Below the pieces are notes generated by a model. It did no database searches and was not told the origin of the DNA. It saw only the letters and a program-made list of their open reading frames with translations. Below, piece after piece: positions 1-12,349 of a stretch of 64,000 nt of DNA (its first letter is position 1; every line of letters begins with the position of its first letter). Source of the stretch: Engraulis encrasicolus (Eukaryota > Chordata > Actinopteri > Clupeiformes > Engraulidae). The DNA is taken from positions 56,685,350-56,749,349 of the forward strand of contig NC_085861.1 of assembly GCF_034702125.1 (NCBI RefSeq), given 5' to 3'. A program made the translations under genes and the position numbers.

Positions 1-200
1 TTCGCCGAACAGCGTCATAGCGAATTCGCTTAAGATTAGCTTGAGTTTAATCGTCAAAAGTTGCCCTGGTCGCTCAAGAAGCTTCGCCCCTGGCGAATTC
101 GCTCCGGTAGCGCTGGTCGCGCACCCTCCATAGAGAATGAATGACTTCCGTCGCTTCATTCGCGTTGGTCGCTCCCGATGTACACGGGGCATTAGGGTGT
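1..200. repeat. CpG-rich short-word repetitive segment
   Basis: The first 200 bases are much richer in CpG than the rest of the window. They repeat words such as GGTCGC and GCGAATTCGCT several times in both orientations. This looks like the end of a CpG-rich mobile element cut by the window edge; no coding potential is visible and the family is not identified. Confidence 0.35.
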
Positions 201-360
201 AACATGGTCAAGTATATCAAGCAGCTTCCTTGGCGGAGGTCTGTGCTCTCTGAGTGCTTCTAGTTATTACTGTGCTTTATGATGCTGTGGCGACAGGTGG
301 CAAGAACTCTCCTCTCCTGACACCACAAGTTTAAGGCAGCATAATCTATTGCACAATACA

Positions 361-470
361 TCATTTAGGGCAGTCATGGTTAAGCGGTTAGGGCATCAGA
401 CCTGCAGTTCAGAGGTTGCCGGGTCAACTCCCAACACGCCAGGTTGGTGGTAGGGGTGGGTATTGGCAAC
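361..470 (+). mobile_element. tRNA-derived SINE, 5' part
   Basis: A tRNA-like head with GGTTAAGCGGTTAGGGC and a box-B-like GGTTGCCGGGTCAACTCC, running into a CGCCAGGTTGGTGG segment. The same sequence is present in reverse orientation at 37.63-37.84 kb, which confirms a dispersed family. The copy breaks off into unrelated sequence near 470. Confidence 0.65.
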
Positions 471-1505
471 CATCTCACGATACGATACGCATCTTGATAC
501 AGGGCATGCAACATGACTCAGAAATATTGTGATTGGGGGGCACTGGGCTAGGGCCTGTTGTGGGGAGTAAGGCTAAAACAAATCGCCAGGCATACAGTAT
601 GCTTTTGGCCGCTAGGCAGGTTCATCTAGTTCACTAGGGCTAGGGTTAACCCAAAACCTATATGGTTATCCTAGGTTTCAACCTACTGAACCATGAATGT
701 GGAACACTCATTCTAGTGATGTACATGCACTGAAATCCCTCAGCTTGATGTAAAATTTGTTTTAAGTGCGTTACGATCCTATTATAATAACTATATATTA
801 TTTAGAAAAAATAACGTCCATGCAGACATTTCTGCCGTAGTTACATGTGACTTCCACCAATTAATTGGTACAGTATCTTGCTAATTTGTGTGCCTAATAC
901 AATCAAGGGCATTGAAAAGTGGTTGAACTTTATAAATTGCACAGCATCTTTACCTCTGCGATTTCGTATAGAAGGCAAAACGGGTAGAAAAACAATCATC
1001 TTGTATCACATGGGCCATTTCATCTGTTCTCCACACCGGTTTTACACACAGCCATGAGAGAGCAGAAGGTCGGAATGATAGCCTGAACACTGAAATTGAT
1101 AACATACAGTATGGGTGCATTGCACGTACACACACACAGACAGAGAAACACAAACACCAAAATATGTTTGTACACACACAATGTACATCAATGAACACCC
1201 AAAGACATGGGCATACACACGCACACAATAAATTCATCGGACACCTAAAAATATGTGCAGACACGCACGCACGCACACACACACACACACCTGAATGCAC
1301 TGGCGAGCAGGAGTTGCCAATAAATGCAGTCTATTCAGACCAGTGGCATGTCTGGTATTCTTAATATGCTTCCACAAATACAGGTGCAGCACTGTTGGCC
1401 GCTCTGAAGGGACTGAACCTAACTGAGCTTCCTCCTGCTGCTTATAGCAGAGATCCTAAGAGTAGCCCTCTTCTTATGGTGCATTCACCTCATCTCAGTC
1501 TAAGC

Positions 1506-1713
1506 CAGTGTTTCCCAACCTTTTTTGTCTCGCGTACCCCTTAAACGTCTTTGTTGTGCTATGAGTACCCCCTAATTCATGTTCTATATCGCTTTCTCTG
1601 TCCTGATGTGACTGCTCCATACATTTGTTATAATAATAACATCTTTCCAAGTACCCCCTGCAGTGTGCTCGCGTACCCCTAGTGGTACACGTACCCCTGG
1701 TTGGGAAACACTG
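1506..1713. mobile_element. hAT-type MITE, 208 bp
   Basis: The ends are perfect 15-bp inverted repeats (CAGTGTTTCCCAACC and its complement). The element is flanked by an exact 8-bp target duplication GTCTAAGC at 1498-1505 and 1714-1721, the hallmark of the hAT superfamily. There is no internal coding sequence, so it is non-autonomous. Confidence 0.9.
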
Positions 1714-1840
1714 GTCTAAGCAACACTCAAGTAAAAGTGATCAGTGTCCAAAACTCTGAATTCCCAATGATATTTTTCATTTCTACAGCTATTTCGCCTG
1801 ATGAAGGCCTACAGATCGAAACTTTACAAACTTTTTATAA

Positions 1841-1883
1841 AACAACAACAACAACAACAACAACCACAACAACAACAACAACA
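1841..1883 (+). repeat. (AAC)n microsatellite
   Basis: About fourteen AAC units with one interruption. It directly follows a segment containing CTGATGAAGGCCTACAGATC and GAAAC, which looks like the end of a retroposon, so the run may be its tail. Confidence 0.8.
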
Positions 1884-2257
1884 AAGGAAGTCAAGCAGAG
1901 TTTGTCTGTGCGTGTTTGAATATCATTTCTGAGTCAGTGTGTAGACCTGCACAGTCTGTGCGTATCCTGATGCAGCAGTGCTGAGGTCTAGCCCTCCTCT
2001 CTTGCTTCTGTGTTATGTTTTGCTGTGTTGGCATCGCACCAGTCCAGGTCCCTCAGGAGACATTAGCAGCCACCAGATTTACAACCTGAGGTCCCCCATA
2101 ACCTCCATGCTGCAACACAAGCATGCCCGACATGCCTCCAAGCCATGGCCGTTGACAGCTTTGACTGGGCCGGGGACAAAGACATCTGAAAGGGCCGCAA
2201 ACCCAACTGACCCGTTTAGAAGTGACGTCATCACCAACTGCGAGCACATTGTTGACT

Positions 2258-2292
<35 letters not shown>

Positions 2293-2299
2293 CCTTTAC

Positions 2300-4237
<1,938 letters not shown>

Positions 4238-4647
4238 ACCGGAAGAATACAGAGTAAAGTCAAATGACCCATACTTAATAAAGGCAAAAAAAGACCAAAA
4301 AAACTCAGGATAGTTAGAAACAAACAGTGTCTGCAAAACAAACTGTGACAGCATATGTATTTGAAACCATTAACACCATTTCAATGTTGTTGAGTGTGTT
4401 TGTCTTTTTTTAATATGGGTGTCAAAATGTCAAACTTCTATGAGGATTTGTACCTTTAGAAGAAGCAAAACACTTAGTATTGATTAACACATTGGATGCA
4501 ATTTCATCGCATTTACACACACAGTTACGACAATTGTATAAGTCTGCCCTATACAGTCACTGTTTTCAGGACCTTTCCCTGTTCAGGAAGCTATGCTGCT
4601 TTTACAGACCATGGAATCCCCCTTAAGGACTAGCAGTTAGACGCTCG

Positions 4648-4757
<110 letters not shown>

Positions 4758-4949
4758 CTTGTGAGCAGGGGGATAGGTGTGCTGCAAGGAAGCCATTTGA
4801 GGTTGTTGCGTCTTATCTCTGCAGAGATATGGTCAACAATGAGAGCCGGCCGAGACGAGAGGAAGCATGCACATCTGCGCTATATACAAAAAACATCTGG
4901 CCTAGCCAGCCCCCTCATCCCCGGCTTCCTGAGGAAAAAGCCCAATGGT

Positions 4950-4970
4950 CCATATATGGGGCTTTTTATA
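4950..4970 (+). promoter_or_regulatory. CArG box plus TATA box promoter
   Basis: CCATATATGG at 4950-4959 matches the CC(A/T)6GG consensus bound by serum response factor. A TATA-like TTTATA follows at 4965-4970. The sequence downstream has no start codon until its end and terminates in a consensus splice donor at 5135, as expected for an untranslated first exon. SRF-driven promoters are typical of muscle, cytoskeletal and immediate-early genes; which gene this serves is unknown. Confidence 0.5.
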
Positions 4971-4997
4971 CAGGACAGGGGAGAGAGATACTACGTC

Positions 4998-5134
4998 ACC
5001 CAGAGTCCACCCACCCAACCAGCCAGCCAGCCACCACCACTCCATCTACACAGCTGGACTGGCCATAGGGCATACAGGACATTTGACAAGTGGACTGTTG
5101 ATCATTTTGGCCTGATCCTCTCTTCAATGCAGTG
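4998..5134 (+). other. Putative untranslated first exon
   Basis: It starts about 30 bp after the TATA box (inferred) and ends at a consensus donor (AGTG|GTAAGA, GT at 5135). An ATG occurs only at the last bases (5127), so the exon is mainly 5' UTR. No downstream partner can be assigned firmly; the signal-peptide-like reading frame at 7027 on the same strand is one candidate. Confidence 0.35.
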
Positions 5135-5607
5135 GTAAGATTTATCAGTCTACATGCCGCCACTGGTGAGTCAGATTTAAATATCCATTTTGGCTGTCGT
5201 GGTCTAAATAGATGACTAAATAGTAATAGATAACTAAAAATGTTGTCACAGGCTTCATTGCCTCTCTCAGTGCCTTGGCTGAAAATGCCCAGCCTGATTT
5301 TTTTGTCCGACTACATCTACATACATAGCCAGCCTGCTCACACTACTGTCAACAGACTTGCATAACACAGCAGTGAGCACATGGTCAATATAAGGTTTTG
5401 TTTAAAGTACAATTAATCTCTGTGGCGGGACAAGCTGTACTAAGAATAATAACAAAACTAAAGATAAGACAAACTTTTCAAAAAATGTAAAAACTGTGTG
5501 GGTTAAGAAACGTCAAAGTGGTCAGAATCACATCTCAGGACTAAATAAGGACTTCCTGTATTGCTGATCACACATGACCCTGCGGATGACTAAGATCAAA
5601 CAGGCCC

Positions 5608-5670
5608 ACACACAAACACACGCACACACACACACACACACGCACACACACACGCACACACGCACACACG

Positions 5671-5713
<43 letters not shown>

Positions 5714-5714
5714 A

Positions 5715-5797
<83 letters not shown>

Positions 5798-5822
5798 CAC
5801 ACACGCACGTGCGCGCACACAC
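5608..5822 (+). repeat. Compound (CA)n/(CG) microsatellite
   Basis: More than 200 bp of CA units interrupted by CG-containing variants (ACGC, GTGCGCGC). Alternating purine-pyrimidine tracts of this length can adopt Z-DNA; that is inference from composition. Confidence 0.95.
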
Positions 5823-6334
5823 AGAGCAGATGGGTAGTGCTTGCAATAAAAGGTAAACACTCTGCTCTCTACTTCCTTCAGCTAAAACCAGATAGGCAGT
5901 ACACAGGGTGACAGCTTGATGACTTTACTTAGTAGCAAATAACATGGAGGGAATTACAACCATAACCTCAACATTCATTCATCAAGTTTGTTAATACTTT
6001 TGTTTTGCGAAACAAATGATGAGGTCCATGGCGTCATAGACTGTTGTCATAGACAGACTTTGGAGAATATTATTGGTTTCAACTGATGAATATGTTAAAT
6101 GCATAGCGTCCATTTCGTAAAGCCAATCTATCAAATGAACAGGTATTTCAAGGCTTCAAGATAGCTCTCAGTGCCCAAACTGTCATGAAAACCTTTGTTT
6201 TTACCCATGGGGGATTAAGATTATTGACTTGGTTAACTGGCAAGATCTGCCATTTCTACATTTATGTCAGTACTTAATTTTTGATACTCAAAGTAGCCAC
6301 TGTCCAGGTGCTGGTGATGTGCAGTAAAAGTAAT

Positions 6335-6465
6335 CCAAGTAAAGGAAGGATGAACAACGTGCTTTGCTGTTGCTTCATCAGGTTCAGTCACGCAACACGT
6401 TGTTCACCAAATAAACTACCAGCAAAGAATACCAATGTGCGGTGATTCATCCTTCCTTTACTTGG
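6335..6465. mobile_element. Foldback element with perfect 20-bp arms
   Basis: CCAAGTAAAGGAAGGATGAA at 6335-6354 is an exact inverted copy of 6446-6465. An inner pair, ACAACGTG and CACGTTGT, extends the hairpin. The internal part contains a CTTCATCAGGTTCAG segment resembling a retroposon terminus. No coding sequence. Confidence 0.6.
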
Positions 6466-6639
6466 ACTTCATTTTTGATCTTCTAACTAGTAGCTACTGA
6501 GCATGTCTTAAAACTTGGAAAACGTTAAAAAAAAAATCTGTTAAAGTAGGCCTACACCTACGAGCTCCATGCTAAATTCCTCTTTCATAAATGTGCAACG
6601 AGTGCTTGATGCAGAAAGCAGAAGATGGTCTCTACCATC

Positions 6640-6665
6640 ACACACACACACACACACGCACACGC

Positions 6666-6734
<69 letters not shown>
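6640..6734 (+). repeat. (CA)n microsatellite
   Basis: About 95 bp of CA with a few CG interruptions near the left end. Confidence 0.97.
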
Positions 6735-6735
<1 letters not shown>

Positions 6736-7011
6736 CCAAGTTGCCCTCCCTCCCCCAGCAGTCTTCCCATTTGTTAAGTTCATTACAGAGAAAAGGAAAG
6801 AAATAGATTTTACCGGCTGGCAACATCAGTGCAGTTTGTAACTGCTCCAACGCCCCACCCGCCAGGTGTTTACGTAACCATGCTAAGTGAAGAGGGCAAC
6901 ATTTAGCAGACAATAACAAAGCCTTGTAAAAGCGATCATCACAGTGTTTGAACTACATCCATTTGTACACAACAGCCAAGGCCAGCGGAGTGACTATTTT
7001 TTTTTCATTAG

Positions 7012-7110
7012 GGCTTTCCCGACCTCATGTTCACCTGGATCGTGTCAGGCCTGCTGGCTCAAGTGCTCCTGTTGACAGCTGATGCACAATCACAGAATCA
7101 CACGGTCTCT
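7012..7110 (+). CDS. Possible signal-peptide exon (weak)
   Basis: A strong T-tract acceptor (TTTTTTTTTCATTAG) ends at 7011. The first ATG follows at 7027 and opens a frame beginning MFTWIVSGLLAQVLLLTADA, which has the charge and hydrophobicity pattern of a cleavable signal peptide. The donor is poor (only weak GT choices near 7103-7110) and a hAT MITE begins at 7145. It could be the second exon of a gene driven by the CArG promoter, or chance. Confidence 0.22.
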
Positions 7111-7144
7111 GTATTTTTGTCTGCCATCTACCTACTCCCTAAAC

Positions 7145-7455
7145 CAAGGGTTCTCAAACATTCATGGGCTGGGGACCCACAATGGTGCAGAAAACATCCC
7201 AGGACACCTTCAAAAGCGTGCAAGAAAGTACAGTAACCACATTTACAAAAACAAACAATCATATTATTGTAAACAATTTCAATTAAACTACCCTATTTGT
7301 AGTCTTTCGACTGTCTCGCCAAGTTAACTTATGAGACTAATGTAGACAGAGTTTTGTGGCTAATGTTAAAAAGTCTTAGAACGTTTTTCAGGGACCCCCC
7401 TGACAACATGCTACTGAGCCTCAGGAGTTCCCAGTCCCCACTTTGAGAACCCCTG
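7145..7455. mobile_element. hAT-type MITE, 311 bp
   Basis: Ends CAAGGGTTCTCAAAC and TTTGAGAACCCCTG are inverted repeats. Flanks CCCTAAAC (7137-7144) and CCTTAAAC (7456-7463) are an 8-bp target duplication with one mismatch. Non-coding. Confidence 0.85.
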
Positions 7456-7657
7456 CCTTAAACAATGCCACTCAACACAGTTTAAACCAGGCAGCCACCA
7501 TGAACAAACTGCTTTTGGCCTGGGGCAGCTGACGAGTCATTTCCTTGGATGTTGCAACGGAGTGAGTGCACGTATGTACGTGATCCCCATTCCACAAGTT
7601 AGACCAGGCCCGAGGTCCTTCTATGGAAAGAACAACATTCCATGAATGACAACTTAC

Positions 7658-8355
7658 CTGCCTACCAACAGGGTCGGTGACATCTTAGCACAAGGTGTCA
7701 GTGAGCAAGTAATTTCTCCAAAATCACACCCGTTCCACTGTCCTCCTTGTTGACGAGTGATATGGCAGCTTTATATTGGTCATTCATTTATTCATTGAAA
7801 ATACAAATGAGATCCATATGAAAAGGAACACTTGTTGTCAAGCCAATTTTGAAACATAGGCCTAGGCTAGTGTTTCTCAATGGGGGCTCTACAGCCCCCC
7901 CGGGGGAGTTGGGAAGCCCTAGGGGGCGTTCAGAATGATACAGTTGAGTTGAGAGGGGTTGGAGCTTAGTTGCCATTGGGGGGCATTAGTCATATTTTAT
8001 TTTTCAATATTAAATATTAAGGGGGGTGGGGGGCATTGGTTGACTTATGATGAGGTCAAGGGGGCATTGAGAGGCTCATGATGAGGTCCAGGGGGAGTTT
8101 GTTCAAAAAAATGTTGAGAACCACTGGCCTAGACTATGGTCCTACGGTCCTGTGGCACAATGCTTAGCCTACTTTCCTTTCCATGCACCCCGTATGTAGT
8201 TTGAATGTTCCATGAATTTCCAGTATAAAACTGGGGACAGACGAAATGACGCAACTAAGTTTTGGAGAAATTACTTACACCTTTGGAATCCCACAAGGAT
8301 GCCTCCACAGTGATGCCTCCATCCTGTGACTCAAATGTCACTTTTAGAAACTCAA
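7658..8355 (-). CDS. Possible exons of an unidentified minus-strand gene
   Basis: Two stretches on the minus strand have splice signals that fit each other. The first is 8355-8281, after acceptor CTCTCGTAG. It encodes a frame containing VTFESQDGGITVEASLWDS and ends at a donor (GTGTAAGT context). The second is 7683-7658, encoding VTDPVGRQ and ending at a consensus donor CAG|GTAAGT. Phases join if the AAAG|GTGTAA donor is used. A hAT MITE lies between them. I recognise no family. The phase does not connect directly with the signal-peptide exon at 9854, so at least one further exon would be needed. Confidence 0.28.
7868..8126. mobile_element. hAT-type MITE, 259 bp
   Basis: Inverted ends TAGTGTTTCTCAA and TTGAGAACCACTG are flanked by GCCTAGGC (7860-7867) and GCCTAGAC (8127-8134), an 8-bp target duplication with one difference. 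The interior is G/C-run-rich and non-coding. Confidence 0.88.
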
Positions 8356-8359
8356 CTAC

Positions 8360-9790
8360 GAGAGACACTTGCTTTAAGGTACAGTCATTAGGGAGTATTT
8401 AACAGGAGCAGTTTCTGTATCCTACTCCCCACTGCCACTGTCTCCCCTGTCTGTCTACACAACTTCCTTGTTTATGGTTCATCCCAGACAAGCATCAGAG
8501 TGAAAAGTACTTCACACCAAGATGTTATTTAATGGCTCCAATAACAGGAAACAGTGGGCAAAGAACTACCAAAGGACACTGTATGAGATTTGCTTTAACC
8601 CATTTCAGTCTGGAGCGACATATACACTGCACTCAGGCTCTTGAGATTTGACTAGCTTTTTAAAATAAAAAATGTGGTATGTTAGAGTTGAATGAACACA
8701 CTCTAATGCAAAATGTGGGTCCTAACTAATTTCATGTTTTTATGTGCTTCGGGGGCTGAGATATTTAGGTTTGAATAGGCAGAGGGCACCCTTTCCCAAA
8801 AAGGGCTTAGGCTAAAATGGGTTAACCTGTTGAAGAGGTCTTCTTCCACATGGTATACAGATCATCATAAAGACATGCCTCTTATGTGCTCACCAGACAA
8901 CACATTGAGCCTACCTACCTACCTGACAACAAGCTCAGATACCCAGAGCAGTGCCAATTTTCATTGAACTGATGTGGCTTCATCCAAAACAACAAAACAG
9001 CTGACACCAAAACAATGCAACAAGTCTATTTTTTACAGTAGAAAAAAACAATTCAAGTTTGGAGGTGAGATCTGTTATTGTCTGTGGTCGCTGGTAGCCT
9101 GTAGGCTTGGAGACAGGTTCCAAAAAAATCAAGAGACGGTGGAACACGTGATGTTTCTGTGAGTTTGGTTCCGTCTACCTCACTGAAGGCTATACAGCAA
9201 GCAAAGTAATCGGAGTCTGAGGTTGACATGACATAATGGAGTTTGAAAATCGCCCTGTGCAGTGACTCATTCATTGAGCCACATTGACCATAATATGGGG
9301 GTTGGCAGTGGCACCACGGTTTAGGTCATAACCAACGTCTCGTGACAACAATCAAGTTTCACAGAAACCACTGAGAATTCATTTGCAGGAGTGAACTCGT
9401 TTCCCATTAGAACAAGGCATTGTCATATCCGCAGTACACCAACACCTGACAGGCACCAAACATAGGCCTACATACCCCAGTATACAAAAGAGGGGAAAAA
9501 ACGAATAGCCTAAAATGCCTATTAGTCTGAAGGCAAAAAATACACTTCAGTCATGTTGTCATAATAATCTCGACATGGCAAAGAAGCTGAAAAGCAGAAA
9601 AGCGTCTAACAGCGAGACTACGTCTATTACCAAATTAAACTTAACCGTAGAAGTTCTAGGCTACATCTCTGAGTTATAAGTTTTTACAACTGGACGTCTT
9701 CGTCCTGCCTTCTTCAATGGCAACCGAGTCATCCGCGTTCAAGTAACACGAACGGGTTGGTTTTTACGCAGCGGTCAGATTACCATTAGC
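8360..9790. other. No confident gene
   Basis: A minus-strand open stretch at 9247-9174 lies between an acceptor-like CACTGCACAG and a donor GAG|GTAGAC, but its phase does not match the upstream signal-peptide exon. Otherwise I see no supported feature. Confidence 0.3.
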
Positions 9791-9794
9791 CTAC

Positions 9795-9854
9795 CTTTTC
9801 TCCGGAAAAACAGAATAGCGCAGAAACAGTCAGCAGTATCCAAATGTGCTTCAT
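9795..9854 (-). CDS. Putative first coding exon with signal peptide
   Basis: On the minus strand, ATG at 9854 opens exactly 20 codons, MKHIWILLTVSALFCFSGEK, followed by the donor GTAGGC at 9794. The basic N-terminus, hydrophobic core and small residues before the exon end are typical of a secretory signal peptide. The sequence upstream on this strand (about 9860-10330) is richer in CpG than its surroundings, as a promoter might be. The gene would run leftwards. The family is unrecognised. Confidence 0.4.
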
Positions 9855-10614
9855 TATCTCTCAGATGGATTGGCGAGTCTACTAAGTCTATATCACGATG
9901 TAGCGAGCTCTCACGGGTCTTCCTGGCTGCTCAACAAATCAGCTCGGTTCCTTCGTTTCCAGAGAAAGTCCAGACGCGCCTTCCAATTTTCCCAATGCTT
10001 CACTCACTGTACTATCCGCTCTCTACTTCTTACAACGTCCCCGCTGGCTGATGTTCTTGAAATTTTGCCAAACTAGATGACGCGTCGCACTGGTTATCAG
10101 CGCGTGTACATCGTTGAACGTTGGAGGTAACAGTGAACACTCTATGGCATGCTGGATGCAAATGTACACGAGGAAGTCGATGGAAAGTCTAGAGCTATGC
10201 ATTGATTGGGAGGTCCTTGGCGAATGGGAAGGATATTCGGAAAGGATGCCGTATGCACTTCGTCAGCGTGCGTTTGGGCAGCCGATATGACAATCAGGGA
10301 AATTATTGCTGCCGCACTTGAACTTGCTGAAGTGCAGCTTTTAATATAGGACTAGCCTTAGTCAAATCTGTTCGGGAAACGTCAATGTCGCTCATATCTG
10401 GGTCTAAATAACCAATAATAAATAGGCAACATGATTTCTGAACGGTGGTAGTAACATAGTAGTAATCTAAGTTGGTAGGGTAATAAAATAGTGTGCTTGA
10501 GTTATCTAGCCTAGGTCCCGATATTCTACCTTGTTTATTGTCTCCCCCTGGCGACCGTTGCGTTCCGTGTCCTTACTCAAATCGGTTCCAAGAAGCTGAA
10601 GATAGGCCTACTTA

Positions 10615-10909
10615 GGGTCCATCCCAATATGTGACCTTGCCTCCTCCACTTGCCTCCTCCACTTGCTTCTCGTCATGATGACATCACTGACAACGGCATT
10701 ATATTTCAATATCTTGCAAAAGCTCAATTGTAAAGTCTTTTTCTCATTTGCAATTGGGATGGTGAATGAAAAACAGTCCCTCAAAAGTTGTTGTGGCGAG
10801 GCTGACAGCTGGGAAACTTTAGCGTTTTCTCCACGGAGGAGGGGCCAGGAGGCGGGACGAGGAGACAAGCACAAGTGGAGGAGGCAAGGACACATATTGG
10901 GATTCACCC
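10615..10909. mobile_element. PIF/Harbinger-like MITE, 295 bp (copy A)
   Basis: Terminal repeats GGGTCCATCCCAATATGTG and CACATATTGGGATTCACCC are flanked by a TTA duplication (10612-10614 and 10910-10912), the typical 3-bp target of PIF/Harbinger. A second copy of identical length lies in opposite orientation at 27873-28167. Confidence 0.85.
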
Positions 10910-12349
10910 TTAGTGTAGCCCTAGCCTAGTGTGCATCTTGTTGTTGGGGGGAGATTCATGAAGAACAAGAAGACGGTAACTCACTTTGCAGTAGGCCTAG
11001 GCTTTTTTTGAAAAAGAGAAATTACCAACCGGTTCCCAGCTGATTTGCTGACATCTTCTTATGTTAAGTAGGGTTAGTGCCATTTTGGGAAAAGGCACTG
11101 TCAGAATAAAGGTGAATGTCCGCACACTGCTCCCCTGTTGCTTTTTTCCCCCCCAAGTGAGCGCTTTCGAGCTAGTCGCTCTTCATCAGAAAAGGGACTG
11201 TCAGGCAATAGAAAAATAAATATCTCAGCATCTGGCATCAATGTGTAGGCCTAAATGGGAGGAAAACATCCTATTATTGGGTATACAATGTAGCTAGTGT
11301 AACAGATTTGTATGAGACAGAATAAGAGAGTGAATGTATTTTCTCCCCTCGGGGCTTTCCGTAGGTCTGTGTACATATATCAACTCTCGTGCCCATTTGT
11401 CTCTCTCTGACTTCCGGATGAAGTAAAGTTGAATGAAGTTTCTCCCTCTGATCCAGTGTCCAGTTACTAAATGTATTGTAATGACAAAGTGCCAACGCTC
11501 GGTTACACTAGTATAGTGCACTAGAGGTGGGCAATGGGTTGCCACAAGAATACAATAACATTTCTCATCGTGAGTACAGTTTGAATCTACACATGCATCT
11601 ACACATCCATGAGCCCTGAGGAAGGTCACAGACCGAAAGCTTGGCTATTGAAGGGGGGGGGGAATGATTTAAGTGTGCAGACATTTTTCTTAGGTAGTCT
11701 TTAATTTTTGTTTAGCACGCTTTTAATCATTAGTGCGGTGTAATCTAAATCTACACATCCATAAAATACAATAAAATAAAATAAATAATTCAGTTAGATC
11801 ATGGCAACGTTACCACTGTCAAATTTTTCATGTTATTAATGCAGCTGAGACTTTGCTTCTCAGGTGGGGATGAAACGATGGGACACGAGCCCTCAGTCAT
11901 CACCATCCCTCACTCTGGTTTTGTGAAAATAGAGAGACTGTCACAGATATTGTTTCTGCTTTTTCTTTATAGTTTTCAGTTTTTTATTATTATTTTTTTT
12001 CTTTGTTTCAGTCTGCCATCAGACAGCTTGTGGTGATGACTTGGATATCGTGGAGTAGGATATCGTGGGCTCCAGGAAGGGTGGGGGTAGTTGTAGCCTC
12101 CTCTTTCTACTGAATGTTTGCAGTGGTGTATAGACATGCATAGTTTCTGTTTGAGATACTTTCCACAAAGCTGCGAGTTGTCATATGGCACATCGATGAC
12201 TTGGCTTGTGCATAGCAGAGTGAAAAGCAAGCAGGCAGAAGTGGGTGCAGGGGTGTGGTGCCTCCCCTTTTTTGTGGGAGTCAATTGTTGTGCATGATTT
12301 CAGGTGGCTGGTCGCCCATGGCAAGTAGGGTGAACGCAGGTTGTGACGA
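10910..12349. other. Intergenic, retroposon-like debris
   Basis: No gene is seen. Two segments, about 11155-11195 and 11610-11650, contain the words CTTCATCAG or CTGAGGAAGG near CGAAAG, resembling termini of one retroposon type, with T- and G-runs next to them. Confidence 0.35.

Noticed and set aside
361..450. Possible tRNA gene
   Set aside because: Box A/B-like words belong to a dispersed SINE; the cloverleaf is not complete.
5528..5860. Long His-Thr and Cys-Val frames here and at every CA/GT array
   Set aside because: Dinucleotide repeats lack stop codons in these frames; they are artefacts.
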